Source of the DNA: Ascaphus truei
Taxonomy: Eukaryota; Chordata; Amphibia; Anura; Ascaphidae
Direction of reading: 5' to 3'
DNA: 64,000 bases
Assembly: GCA_036426205.1 (NCBI GenBank)
Contig: CM071579.1
Coordinates: 19,580,900 to 19,644,899 of the forward strand
A program made the translations under genes and the position numbers. The first letter of the stretch is position 1. Each line of letters opens with the position of its first letter. Below the pieces are notes generated by a model. It searched no databases, was not told where the DNA came from, and saw only the letters and a list, made by a program, of their open reading frames with translations. Positions 10,780-21,180 of this stretch are shown here, piece after piece.

Positions 10780-11338
10780 TGACGGTGCTGGGGACAAAAA
10801 ATACGAATACAAAAAAGAGGAAAGAAAAGATAAGTAGATTTATTCAAAGGAAAAAACATGGATTACAAGAAAAATAATTTCAACCAGTTCCCTAGGAACC
10901 CTTGAGACAAGGAATCTGGCCTGAATATAATGTTAGAGGAAAGTTTGTAATATAAGTTGCTAGGCAAGGCAAAACCTACAATAGAAACCTGCTCAATAAT
11001 CTAAAGACCGGACGGTCAAGGTGAGAACCTATGCTGGAAAACTACAACAATTATCTGCCTATAGGATGCTGAAAAGATAAACTAATAAAGTACCACTCAA
11101 TCACAAATGACAAGTAATAACATGAACAAAAAATCACAATGGAAAAGCCTCACGTGAAGTATACTTGCAAGTGACCAGATAGTATAAGGTATGAGAGTCC
11201 TCAGGGAAAGAATGGAGCAGCATAAATTGCAGACAGGAGCACCCAGCTGAGGTCCAATGTAAGATTAGGGGGGTCCCAGGGGGAGTACACACACAGCCCC
11301 GACGTACGTTTCGCAGCCCTTTGCTTTGTCCGGGGGCT
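10780..11338 (-). mobile_element. Putative hammerhead-headed retroelement
   Basis: Read on the minus strand, a hammerhead-like motif at 11338-11295 is followed by about 500 bp without an ORF, ending near 'tttgaataaatctacttatc' (about 10850-10830). This layout, ribozyme at the 5' end, short non-coding body and AATAAA near the 3' end, is shared in outline with 62520-63044 and 53740-54535. Both boundaries are approximate. It is inference from layout; no target duplication was found here. Confidence 0.4.
11295..11338 (-). ncRNA. Hammerhead-like motif, degenerate core
   Basis: On the minus strand AGCCCC and GGGGCT form a perfect 6-bp helix I. Between them are CGGACAA (core U4 to G and G8 to A), a GC/GC stem II, GAAAC, then ACGTACGT, which can form a short helix III, and a GUC triplet at the cleavage position. 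Geometry is retained, but two invariant core bases are lost, so activity is unlikely. Confidence 0.5.
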
Positions 11339-11742
11339 TAACGTAATAGCGTCCAATCTGGCTTAAAAGGACGCTGACATATAATGTAAACCAATAGCGT
11401 TGCGAGCAGCAGAGCAGGTGATGAGTGAAAGTCCAATGTGGGATAAGCAATGAATTAATAAGGGTATGCTGTGTTACCCAGTTGTATCCCCGGTTCAACA
11501 ACGAGATTCCCAATTGGTCAGTATGGCCCATTCAGCCAATCACAAATGCGGAGGCATAAAATATATCGAGTGAGAGCAAACGGTAACTATCAATTGTGGG
11601 TGAGTACAGCCGAAAAACATTGAACAGTGTTAGAGATGGTTGTCCAGTGCTGACGTCATATTATGGAGAGATGTAATTTGGTCAGTAGACCCATTCAGCA
11701 AGTCATAGGTACAGAAAGCCTCCATTATCCAGGTATCGCGAA

Positions 11743-11782
11743 TGACTTGAGCATGTTGTATCGGAAGAAACGCGTAGGGTCA
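11743..11782 (+). ncRNA. Hammerhead-like motif A, unit 1 (degenerate)
   Basis: TGACTT and GGGTCA can pair as helix I (four Watson-Crick pairs plus two G-U). GAAACGCGTA at 11767-11776 has the same GAAAC, short helix III and GUA arrangement as the good motifs at 54.5 and 63.0 kb. The CUGANGA box is not recognisable, so the catalytic core is lost. Confidence 0.35.
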
Positions 11783-12136
11783 CGTGGTCTAACTGAGCTA
11801 CGGGGGGGGGAGTAGCTCATACGCCAATTGCCAGGAAGGGGAAGACATCCCTGAGGTCGCACGCATTACGCAATACTAACTGAACTGCTAGGAACCACAA
11901 GGCTGCATCTTCGGGTTGCCAGAGGGACGATCTACGGGGTGACACCAGCAAGAGTGAGGTCTGATGTGAAGGAGCAGCGGGTCGGCGAGCAGGCAACGTT
12001 GGCGCATGGGTTTACCCATACAATGCTTTATTGCTTGACAAAATGTTGAGTGTGCATTTGTCGTGTATTAATATATTAAAACTTGTTATTGGATTTATGC
12101 AAGGATGGCGCCGCTTTTCCTCTTCTTTTTCCTCTC

Positions 12137-12184
12137 ACCCCGGATGAAGTCACAGGAAGTGACGAAACATGCGGCATGTCGGGT
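12137..12184 (+). ncRNA. Hammerhead-like motif B, unit 1
   Basis: Helix I is ACCC/GGGT. Next come CGGATGA (consensus CUGANGA with U4 changed to G), one extra A, a 5-bp stem II (GTCAC/GTGAC, loop AGGAA), GAAAC, a 5-bp helix III (ACATG/CATGT, loop CGG) and a GUC cleavage triplet at 12178-12180. All secondary-structure elements are present. The single core substitution should abolish or weaken cleavage if the known U4 requirement holds. Confidence 0.6.
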
Positions 12185-12632
12185 TCTTTTGCCGGCACTT
12201 AACTAACTTTGTCAGTCATTACAAGTAGTCTCAGAGAGCTCCGTGCTCCTATACAAACAATACACTGCTCAAAACTCCTTGTTACACCCGTTAAAGAGGT
12301 GTTAGTACTGCCACAGGGCCGTACTTTTCCATGGGCTCCACTCAATTACTGTCTACACTTACATACTAGTAAAGCTATTAAGCGCAGTCTGTAACCAAAT
12401 ACCCTCTCGGGCATACGGCACTACACTGTATGATACACCGCGCAAACACATGCGCTCCAAACAGCTGATCACCCTGGTTAAGAGCATACGGGAAACTCCC
12501 CCCTTTTTTTCCGGTGCAATATTTCATTAATAGCGATTTTTTTGCCATATGGATAAGACTGTATCACACTTAATAGAACTTAAGTGTGTCCTTACTATGA
12601 ACAATCGACATTGGTCACTTACTTTGCACCGA

Positions 12633-13173
12633 CGTATGCACAGACTGTTTGACAGCACTATCCAAACACACGGTCTGCGAACGCATGCGCGGTTCTGAAC
12701 TTCAGAGACAGCTCTGGTATATGACAGGATGGCTAGTTTTTCAACGCAACTAAAAACAAACAGTCTCCATGATTACCTTACTTATCAAGAGGCATCACAC
12801 ACATGCTGTGCTTGTGGGTGTCCCCCACCCCTGTATAGCCGCCGATTCTTAACGTGAGAAGGTCGATTTAGCGCATGGAGCTCGTGTCCATTGGGTCTCT
12901 CGTATGCACAGACTGTTTGACAGTACTATTTAAGCCACGGTCTGCGACGCATGCGCGGTCTGAACTTCAGAGATAGCTCTGGTATATGACAGGACGGCCT
13001 ATCTTATTCAGCGACAAATAAAAACAAACAGTCTAATGATTACCTACTTACCAAGAGGCATCACATCACTGCTGTTGTTTTGTGGGTGTCTCCCACCCCT
13101 GTACTAGCCGCCGATTCTTAACGTGAGAAGGCTTGATTCTAGCGCAGATGCGAGCTCGTGTCCATTGGGTCTC
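12633..13173. repeat. Internal ~270-bp tandem duplication in unit 1
   Basis: The stretch from 'cgtatgcacagactgtttga' to 'ccattgggtctct' occurs twice in series (12633-12900 and 12901-13173). The same pair occurs in unit 2 (15042-15313 and 15314-15585). The duplication therefore predates the 2.4-kb amplification. Confidence 0.85.
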
Positions 13174-14146
13174 TCTAAGGACGTGTAGAGCAGCGCACGA
13201 TACTGATGCACAGCAACAAACCAAACTTTTACTAGGTTCTTTCGACACAGTACAAGTATCTAATACTGGCCACCATGGAACATAAGTTGCCAGCAACCTC
13301 TTTATCTTTGACTATTAGGAGCAGGTACTCACACTTACATCTATAGGGAACCACTAGGACGGCCCCACACAACCATTAACATCACCGGAACCACTTGTAA
13401 GTGTCCATCAGTGTGGACACAGGCACAATACAGGTATATAAAGATCGCTTACCCCATCACTAAACAACACACAAGTATCTGGAAATAAAAGGGGATATTG
13501 TTTACGCGAACCATCTTGTGTTGTGTACTAACACCAGTACCTTACTATTTGTACCTACCTCTTACTTAGACAAGGTGATGTGACGGAGGATAAATATCCT
13601 ATTTGGCCTGGATACCCTATAGATCAGCATTACTAGAGCTCGGTGTGATCTCTGGCGGAGTTTTAATAGACGTTAGCTGTCTATTTTTTATTTAAGTATA
13701 TAGGATCCTACTATTCACTATATACTGTTTTATCGCACGTTTGCACAGCAATTAAATAAAGTTCACCACACTCATTACATTCACCCCTGACCGTTTATAC
13801 TATAAAGGTCTGCGGTGCGCCTTAAAAGGGACTCCTTAGTGCACCTTCTTTGGTACACTTTTTTGGTCTATGCTGTGTTACCCAGTTGTATCCCCGGTTC
13901 AACAACGAGATTCCCAATTGGTCAGTATGGCCCATTCAGCCAATCACAAATGCGGAGGCATAAAAATATCGCGTGAGAGCAAACGGTAACTATCAATTGT
14001 GGTGGAGTAGCAGCCGAAACCATTGAACAGTGTTAGAGATGGTTGTCCAGTGCTGACGTCATATTATGGAGAGATGTAATTTGGTCAGTATGACCCATTC
14101 AGCAAGTCATAGGTACAGAAAGCCTCCATTATCCAGGTATCGCGAA

Positions 14147-14187
14147 TGACTTGCCGAATGTTGTATCGGAAGAAACGCGTAGGGTCA
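14147..14187 (+). ncRNA. Hammerhead-like motif A, unit 2 (degenerate)
   Basis: Same structure as 11743-11782. Here the stem II region reads CCGA...TCGG, a 4-bp stem, followed by AA and GAAACGCGTA. The CUGANGA box is replaced by TTGCCGA. It is probably inactive. Confidence 0.35.
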
Positions 14188-14544
14188 CGTGGTCTAACTG
14201 AGCTACGGGGGTGGAGTAGCTCATACGCCAATTGCCAGGAAGGGGAAGACATTCCCTGAGTCGCACGCATTACGCAATACTAACTGAACTTGCTAGGAAC
14301 CACAGGCTGCATCTTCGGGTTGCCAGAGGGACGATCTACCGGGTGACACCAGCAAGAGTGAGGTCTGATGTGACGGAGCAAGCGGTCGGCGAGCAGGCTA
14401 CACGTTGGCGCATGGGTTTACCCATACAATGCTTTATTTGCATTGACAAATTGTGAGTGTGCATTTGTCGTGTTATTAATATTAAAACTTTGTTATTGGA
14501 TTTTATGCAAGGATCGGGCGCTTTTCCTCTTCTTTTTCCTCTTC

Positions 14545-14592
14545 ACCCCGGATGAAGTCACAGGAAGTGACGAAACATGCGGCATGTCGGGT
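14545..14592 (+). ncRNA. Hammerhead-like motif B, unit 2
   Basis: Identical in core and stems to 12137-12184: ACCC/GGGT helix I, CGGATGA, 5-bp stem II, GAAAC, 5-bp helix III and GUC at 14586-14588. Keeping the complete fold in both units says the unit was amplified with it. It does not show function. Confidence 0.6.
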
Positions 14593-16279
14593 CTTTTGCC
14601 GGCACTTAACTAACTTTGTCAGTCATCACAAGTAGCTCTCAGAGAGCTCCGTGCTCCTATACAACAATACACTGCTCAAACTCCTTGTTACACCCGTTTA
14701 AAGAGGTGTTAGTACTGCCACAGGGCAGTACTTTTTCCATGGGCTCCACTCAATTACTGTCTACACTTACATACTAGTAAAGCTATTAAGCGCAGTCTGT
14801 AACCAAATACCCTCTCGGGCATACGGCACTACACTGTATGATACACCGCGCAACACATGCGCTCCAAACAGCTGATCACCCTGGTTAAGAGCATACGGGA
14901 AACTCCCCCCTTTTTTTCCGGTGCAATATTTCATTAATAGCGATTTTTTTGCCATATGGATAAGACTGTATCACACTTAATAGAACATTAAGTGTGTCCT
15001 TACTATGAACAATCGACATTGGTCCACTTACTTTGCACCGACGTATGCACAGACTGTTTGACAGCACTATCCAAACACGGTCTGCGACGCATGCGCGGTC
15101 TGAACTTCAGAGACAGCTCTGGTATATGACAGGATGGCTTAGTTTTTCAACGACAACTAAAAACAAACAGTCTCCATGATTACCTTACTTATCAAGAGGC
15201 ATCACATCACTGCTGTTGCTTGTGGGTGTCCCCCACCCCTGTACTAGCCGCCGATTCTTAACGTGAGAAGGCTCGATTCTAGCGCATGCGCAGCTCGTGT
15301 CCATTGGGTCTCTCGTATGCACAGACTGTTTGACAGTACTATTCAAGCACGGTCTGCGACGCATGCGCGGTCTGAACTTCAGAGATAGCTCTGGTATATG
15401 ACAGGACGGCTTAGTCTCTCAGCGACAAATAAAAACAAACAGTCTATATGATTACCTTACTTACCAAGAGGCATCACATCACTGCTGTTGTTTGTGGGTG
15501 TCTCCCACCCCTGTACTAGCCGCCGATTCTTAACGTGAGAAGGCTTGATTCTAGCGCATGCGCAGCTCGTGTCCATTGGGTCTCTCTAATGACGTGTAGA
15601 GCAGCGCACGATACTGATGCACAGCATACAAACCACACTTTTACTAGGTTCTTTCTGACACAGTACAAGTATCTAATACTGGGCCACCATGGAACATAAG
15701 ATTGCCAGCACCTCTTTATCTTTGACTATTTAGGAGCAGGTACTCACACTTACATCTATAGGGAACCACTAGACAGGCCCACAACACCATTAACATCACC
15801 GAGAACCACTTGTAAGTGTCCCCTCAGTGTGGACACAGGCACAATACAGGTATATAAAGATCGCTTACCCCATCACTAACAACACACAGTAATCTGGAAC
15901 TAAAGGGTATATCTTTTAGCGACCATCTTTTGTGTGTACTAACACCAGTACCTTACTATTTGTACCTACCTCTTACTTAGACAAGGTGATGTGACGGAGG
16001 ATAAATATCCTATTTGGCCTGGATACCCTATAGATCAGCATTACTAGAGCTCGGTGTGATCTCTGGCGGAGTTTTAATAGACGTTAGCTGTCTATTTTTT
16101 ATTTAAGTATATAGGATCCTACTATTCACTATATACTGTTTTATCGCACGTTTGCACAGCAATTAAATAAAGTTCACCACACTCATTACATTCACCCCTG
16201 ACCGTTTATACTATAAAGGTCTGCGGTGCGCCTTAAAAGGGACTCCTTAGTGCACCTTCTTTGGTACACTTTTTTGGTC

Positions 16280-16947
16280 TATGCTGTGTTACCCAGTTGT
16301 ATCCCCGGTTCAACAACGAGATTCCCAATTGGTCAGTATGGCCCATTCAGCCAATCACAAATGCGGAGGCATAAAAATATCGCGTGAGAGCAAACGGTAA
16401 CTATCAATTGTGGTGGAGTAGCAGCCGAAACCATTGAACAGTGTTAGAGATGGTTGTCCAGTGCTGACGTCATATTATGGAGAGATGTAATTTGGTCAGT
16501 ATGACCCATTCAGCAAGTCATAGGTACAGAAAGCCTCCATTATCCAGGTATCGCGAATGACTTGCCGAATGTTGTATCGGAAGAAACGCGTAGGGTCACG
16601 TGGTCTAACTGAGCTACGGGGGTGGAGTAGCTCATACGCCAATTGCCAGGAAGGGGAAGACATTCCCTGAGTCGCACGCATTACGCAATACTAACTGAAC
16701 TTGCTAGGAACCACAGGCTGCATCTTCGGGTTGCCAGAGGGACGATCTACCGGGTGACACCAGCAAGAGTGAGGTCTGATGTGACGGAGCAAGCGGTCGG
16801 CGAGCAGGCTACACGTTGGCGCATGGGTTTACCCATACAATGCTTTATTTGCATTGACAAATTGTGAGTGTGCATTTGTCGTGTTATTAATATTAAAACG
16901 TTGTTATTGGATTTTATGCAAGGATCGGGCGCTTTTCCTCTTCTTTT

Positions 16948-16950
<3 letters not shown>
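16280..16950. repeat. 2.4-kb tandem repeat, unit 3 (truncated)
   Basis: 671 bp matching the start of unit 2 almost base for base. It includes motif A at 16558-16598 and breaks off at 16950, just before motif B would begin, where an (AT)n tract starts. Confidence 0.9.

Positions 16951-16982
<32 letters not shown>
16951..16982. repeat. (AT)n microsatellite
   Basis: About 30 bp of alternating A and T at the broken end of the 2.4-kb array. Confidence 0.95.
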
Positions 16983-16985
<3 letters not shown>

Positions 16986-17147
16986 ACAGCAGCCGGCACA
17001 CACATGTAAAAGAAAACTCCAGATGCTAGTCCCATAGAAGATAATAAAGTAAATATTACCAGATGATGGTCCAGTAAGGAGAGACAGCACACACGGGATG
17101 AAATTCAAAGTGGTGTATTGAACACAGTAAAAGGTATATATATATGC

Positions 17148-17290
17148 ACTTGGGGCAGGGACCTTCTTTAAACTGTACTCTTTTGTTTTACAATGTTATT
17201 GGCCTTCCTCCCACATTGTACTGCACTGTGGAATATGTTGGCACCGTACAAATAAAATATGATGATGATGATGATGATGATAATAATAGA
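17148..17290 (+). mobile_element. L2-like 3' tail with GAT microsatellite
   Basis: It begins with 'ggggcagggacc', runs through 'ctgcactgtggaatatgttg' and ends 'acaaataaaatatgatgatg' with a (GAT)n tail. This resembles the 3' end of an L2-type LINE or a SINE that borrows it. No coding part is present. Confidence 0.55.
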
Positions 17291-17299
17291 CGTGGCGTT

Positions 17300-17800
17300 G
17301 ACCTCCCCTGTACATGAAGAGGTTATGGGCACAACTTCTTCAAACAAAAGGGGACTCAAGTGCTGTGCATCTCCAGAGGTCCAGCTGCCATTGCCTGCTA
17401 GTGCTTCATGAACCATTTCAGTCTAAGATTTCCCACCATAACAGTTTAATTTGCTCACTGCAACAACATATGTGATGCACCTCCATTGGCATGCTAAGTG
17501 GTGCGTCCACATTTTTCAAAGGTCACTTCCTGGTCACTGGTTAGTGATGCCCTGTTCTGCAGAGGAACCTCTGTTAAATTCTCATCTTGTAGTACTCAGG
17601 AGGCCATGTCCCGCTCACTGGTCAGAGAGGTGATGTTCTCCAGGTGGACTTCTGTGATGCTCTTATCCAACTCAGAGGTAAGGTCAATGTTACGCTGGAA
17701 GAGATGCCTTGTGCAGGCAATAGCTGTTTCTCTTTCAGTTGAAAATGGCACAGGGTCATTTAGTGGTGGGCGGGGGTGGGAGTGTTTTGCCGTGGTGGCC
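17300..17800 (-). pseudogene. Degenerate coding-like repeat sequence (unknown protein)
   Basis: On the minus strand 17780-17520 reads as two similar blocks about 81 bp apart, LHLEN-type phrases with the core SLTSxxx(D/E): EVHLENITSLTSERDMAS and EVPLQNRASLTSDQEVTF. An in-frame TGA follows the first. Further minus-strand coding-like text (VHEALAGNGSWTSG) lies at 17370-17415. It is related to 9115-9180. Protein family unknown; stops and frame changes make it a pseudogene or chance similarity. Confidence 0.35.
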
Positions 17801-18620
17801 TTGCAAAGTCTTTATGCACCAGCAACGTCAGGTTTTTGGTTTTGGGTCCGGTTCTCTTTCAATATACAATTCTTTTCCCTGTTGCTGGGTTGCCCCACAA
17901 GTCCTGACAGGGGGTCCTTTTTTTAAGGCAGAAAGATGCGCCATGTCACGGAGTCTGCACGCAGAAGATTGCAGGTGCACAAATCTTTGCTCCATAAAAG
18001 TTTCCGGACTTTGTTTGAATCAAGTGCCAACAAGTTCATCAACAAGTGCTGAAAGGATAAGGGCAGAATTAAATATGTCATGCAACCCACAGAGTTCATA
18101 TACGGTCCATGTTCTAAATTGTCTAATAGCGCCCGAACATATGATTGGATAATTGCCATGACCCAACTTTTACTTGGTAATCTCTGATTGCCCCAGCAAG
18201 AAGCTTTATCAGCTTGACAGAAATGACCTCCGGTGATGCTGCCGGGGCCAGGTATTTTTCAGTTCAGTCGTCTGTCCGACAAAGAAAAGAAATAATGACT
18301 ATAGCCCCAAATTGTGGTAATAAGACAACAAAGGAGAACTGCCAGAAAGATTCAGCCCTGGTTTCTGCAGTTTGGTGACAAATTGTCTCTGCGTGCCACC
18401 CGTTTCCATGCCAATAGCAAAGGAGGGAGAGAAAAGTCAGTCATCTAAAATGCTAAGAGTAAGTTGTTTCCTTCTTTTCTGCGACAGTAGAAATGTATGT
18501 GTTTTGTTACAGTGCGTCACAGTAATTGTATTATATAGCGCAGTTTATTTACCGGTACCAGCATGAAACGCTATTTCGTATTTATATTTTCAATTCAAAT
18601 ACATTCAAATTGTATTTACA
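17800..18620. other. No gene recognised
   Basis: Mixed non-coding sequence. Short open frames are not supported by codon pattern, splice sites or family motifs. Confidence 0.45.
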
Positions 18621-18623
18621 ATT

Positions 18624-18740
18624 TGCGATGGAGGGGTGGCCACGCCCCTGCTGGCGATTCAGCCAATCAGGGCGAACAAGCGGTGTGTGGTCATGGCCAC
18701 GCCCCTGAAAAACCCCAGCCACGCCCCCCGTCGCAATCTC
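18624..18740. repeat. GC-rich inverted repeat
   Basis: It is flanked by ttgcgatgg at the left and the complementary tcgcaa at the right. The block 'ggccacgcccct' occurs twice and 'ccacgcccc' a third time. It is probably a small MITE. Only the inverted ends and internal repetition support this. Confidence 0.4.
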
Positions 18741-19364
18741 CTGCTTCTTCTCCCAGATCGCGGTGTAGCGCTGTGCACGTGCCCCCCCCACCAGGCGCCT
18801 TACCAACGATCCTCTGCTATGTGTATTTTTAGTTGTAGTCTTTAGTTTAGTCTTAATTAAATTAACTTACACTAACACAAGACCCTGTTGAAAAAAACAT
18901 ATGTGTTAATATGCCTCACATGTGCTAATTAAGGTGGTTGGGCTGAATTAAATTCTGTCCAGTGACTTATTAGGTTGTTTATAAGGGCAGACAGAGCAGC
19001 CCTAGCTGTGTATGCAGCCCAATGTTCAAAGTGACCCGTTCTAAGTGGCAAGCAGTGTAGAGTTTAACAGAGTTCAACAGGAAGGAAACAAGGGGACTAC
19101 AGAACACCCACTGGCCCTCAATCTTGGATGTGAACTACGCTGGAAAGGTGGACATTTTCTATCCCAGACCACACATCTCAGCACTAAACTACTGCTGCCA
19201 TGATGCTGCTACTATTTATATTTGCTCTGACCTCGCTTCTTTTCAAAATACACATTTCTTTCTACCAGCCCCGTCTCCAACTCTAGTCATATATCTCCAT
19301 CTCTCCTTTCTTCACCGCTTCTCAGTTCACATGAACTCCTTTCTTACCTGTGCCCTCTGACACC

Positions 19365-19513
19365 TGGATAGATCCTATTGGGGTCAGAGCCATAGGAGAG
19401 ACGACGACACTGAGGGGATCCTTGTATAACAGTTTCAAGGTTGTAAACTATTTATTGCATTCACACCATTTAATATCTTCTTCGGAGGGAGCGCCCGGGT
19501 TTTCTCTGTCCTA
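19365..19513. mobile_element. 149-bp insertion flanked by 15-bp direct repeats
   Basis: GTGCCCTCTGACACC occurs perfectly at 19350-19364 and again at 19514-19528, bracketing 149 bp absent from the flow of the L2 5' region. Length and direct repeats fit a retroposed sequence inserted by LINE machinery. The insert has no ORF, and I do not recognise it. The second target copy rejoins L2-like text. Confidence 0.6.
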
Positions 19514-19592
19514 GTGCCCTCTGACACCACACAGCTATTCCCTCTGCACTAAAACACACCCCTACAAATCATCCTCACACATCTTTCTTTCC

Positions 19593-20750
19593 ATGCTTCT
19601 CCTCCTTGCTTGTGGGGATATCTCTCACAATCCTGGTCCCTGCCTTATTTCTACTTGCTCTCGCCTTTGCCTGTCAAATGCAACTTCTACTCCCTCTGGT
19701 GTCATCCCCTCCAACCTCATACCCAACCCCTGCCACCCTCCCTCCTCTCTCCCTTTCTCCTGTGCCCTTTGGAATGCTCGCTCCCTTTCTAACAAGTGTC
19801 TCTCTGTGCATGACTTTTTTCTCTCTAACTCTCTGCTTCTATTTGCTATAACTGAGATCTGGCTCACTCAGTCTTACTCTGCTCTGCTAAATTCCCACAC
19901 GCGCATGCTGCGTTCCTCCACTCGTTCCTCTGAACGCCTCTGGAGGAAATCTCACACTCTCGCAGACTTCCTTCACTACAAATTTATACTATCCTGTTTT
20001 AACTCTGCCCTCTCTCAGGCTAAAGAAACCTACTTTACTTCACTAATCAACACACACAAATCTAACCCACGCCGACTCTTCTCTGTCTTTGACTCTCTAC
20101 TCAAACCACCCCCAGCTGCCTCTTCTTTCTCCATTTCACCTCAGGACTTTGCTGACTATTTCAAGGAAAAGGTGGAATCCATTCGTCAGAACATCCCCTC
20201 TGTTTCCTCCTCCCATCCTACACTGCTTCCTAACTCTCCTCCTGCCTTCCTTGACTCTTTTTCCGCTGTCACAGAGGAGGATGTATCACTACTGATCTCC
20301 TCTTCTCCCCCTACCACTTGCCCTGTTGACCCCATTCGCTCCCATCTATTCCCTCCCTCTACTCTGGTACCTTTCCCTCCTCCTTCAAACATGCAACCAT
20401 TATACCATTACTCAAAAACAGCAAGCTTGACCCTACCTGTCTTTCTAACTATCGACCTGTCTCCCTCCTGCCTTTTGCCTCTAAACTCCTTGAACGTCTT
20501 GTATTCTCTCGCTTGCTTCACTTTCTCAACAATTCTCTCGCTTGCTTCACTTTCTCTCCTAGACCCTCTACAATCTGGCTTCTGCACTGCTCACTCGACT
20601 GAAACAGCCCTCACTAAAATAACTAATAACCTCCATGCTGCCATAGACAGAGGTCATTACACTCTGCTCATATTACTCGACCTCTCTGCAGCATTTGACA
20701 CCGTGGTCCACCCTCTTCTCCATCATTCTCCATACTCTTGGTATTCGTAA
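19593..20750 (+). pseudogene. L2-like ORF: 2A-like motif, endonuclease start, linker, RT start
   Basis: The frame starts [15 protein letters not shown], matching the 2A ribosome-skipping consensus DxExNPGP apart from Ser for Glu. Such 2A-like peptides are known at the N-termini of several APE-type LINE proteins. Endonuclease onset follows ([21 protein letters not shown] at about residues 60-93), but the rest, including GDFN and SDH, is deleted. A linker ([13 protein letters not shown]) and [17 protein letters not shown] follow. The first RT motifs are frameshifted (residues about 255-310). The frame recovers at [20 protein letters not shown] and [14 protein letters not shown] before ending at 20750. 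Confidence 0.8.
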
Positions 20751-21180
20751 CAAAGCTCTATCCTGGATCTCCTCTTACCTCTCCCATCGTACTTTCAGTG
20801 TCTCTTCTGCTAAAACCTTCTCCTCCATAGATCTCTCTGTGTGGGTGTCGCAAGGTTCTGTCCGGGGACCTCTTCTCTTTTCTCTGTACACACTTTCTCT
20901 AGGTGACCTAATCACATCCCTTGGGTTTAAATATAACCTCTATGCTGACGACACACAAGTTTACTTTTCAACCCCTGAACTTACACCTGCTGTACAGACC
21001 AAAGTCTCAGAATGCCTCTCTGCCTGGATGGCCCTCCGCCAACTTAAACTTAACATGACAAAAACAGAGCTTCCTCATACTTCCTCCCAAACCTGGCCTT
21101 ACTTCCTCCTTCCACATTACTGTTGGAAGTACCATCATTCACCCAGTAGCCAATGCACGCTGCCTAGGGGTCACACTTGA
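20695..21180 (+). pseudogene. L2-like reverse transcriptase, second half
   Basis: It continues the preceding frame after a one-base shift near 20720-20740. Motifs in order: [31 protein letters not shown] (consensus VPQGSVLGP) at about residues 50-64, and the catalytic YADDTQVYF at about 82-90. The thumb follows ([17 protein letters not shown]). Further C-terminal RT sequence continues in other frames to about 21770. Confidence 0.85.

Larger units (their letters stand above)
11465..13868. repeat. 2.4-kb tandem repeat, unit 1
   Basis: First copy of a long tandem unit starting 'tatgctgtgttacccagttg'. Copies start at 11465, 13869 and 16280, giving periods of 2404 and 2411 bp. Unit 1 differs from unit 2 by many single-base gains and losses (for example around 11740-11760, 12630-13060 and 13490-13520), while units 2 and 3 are almost identical. 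It has no long ORF. It carries two hammerhead-like motifs and an internal 270-bp duplication. Confidence 0.9.
13869..16279. repeat. 2.4-kb tandem repeat, unit 2
   Basis: Complete 2411-bp unit, nearly identical to the portion of unit 3 that exists. It includes motif A, motif B and the 272-bp internal duplication. Near its end 'aattaaataaagttcacc' gives an AATAAA-like signal, but no other LTR landmarks are clear. Confidence 0.9.

Noticed and set aside
14232..14456. 74-codon ORF repeated at 16643-16867
   Set aside because: It is identical only because the 2.4-kb units are near identical. It overlaps motif A flanks, is broken in unit 1 and has no family resemblance.
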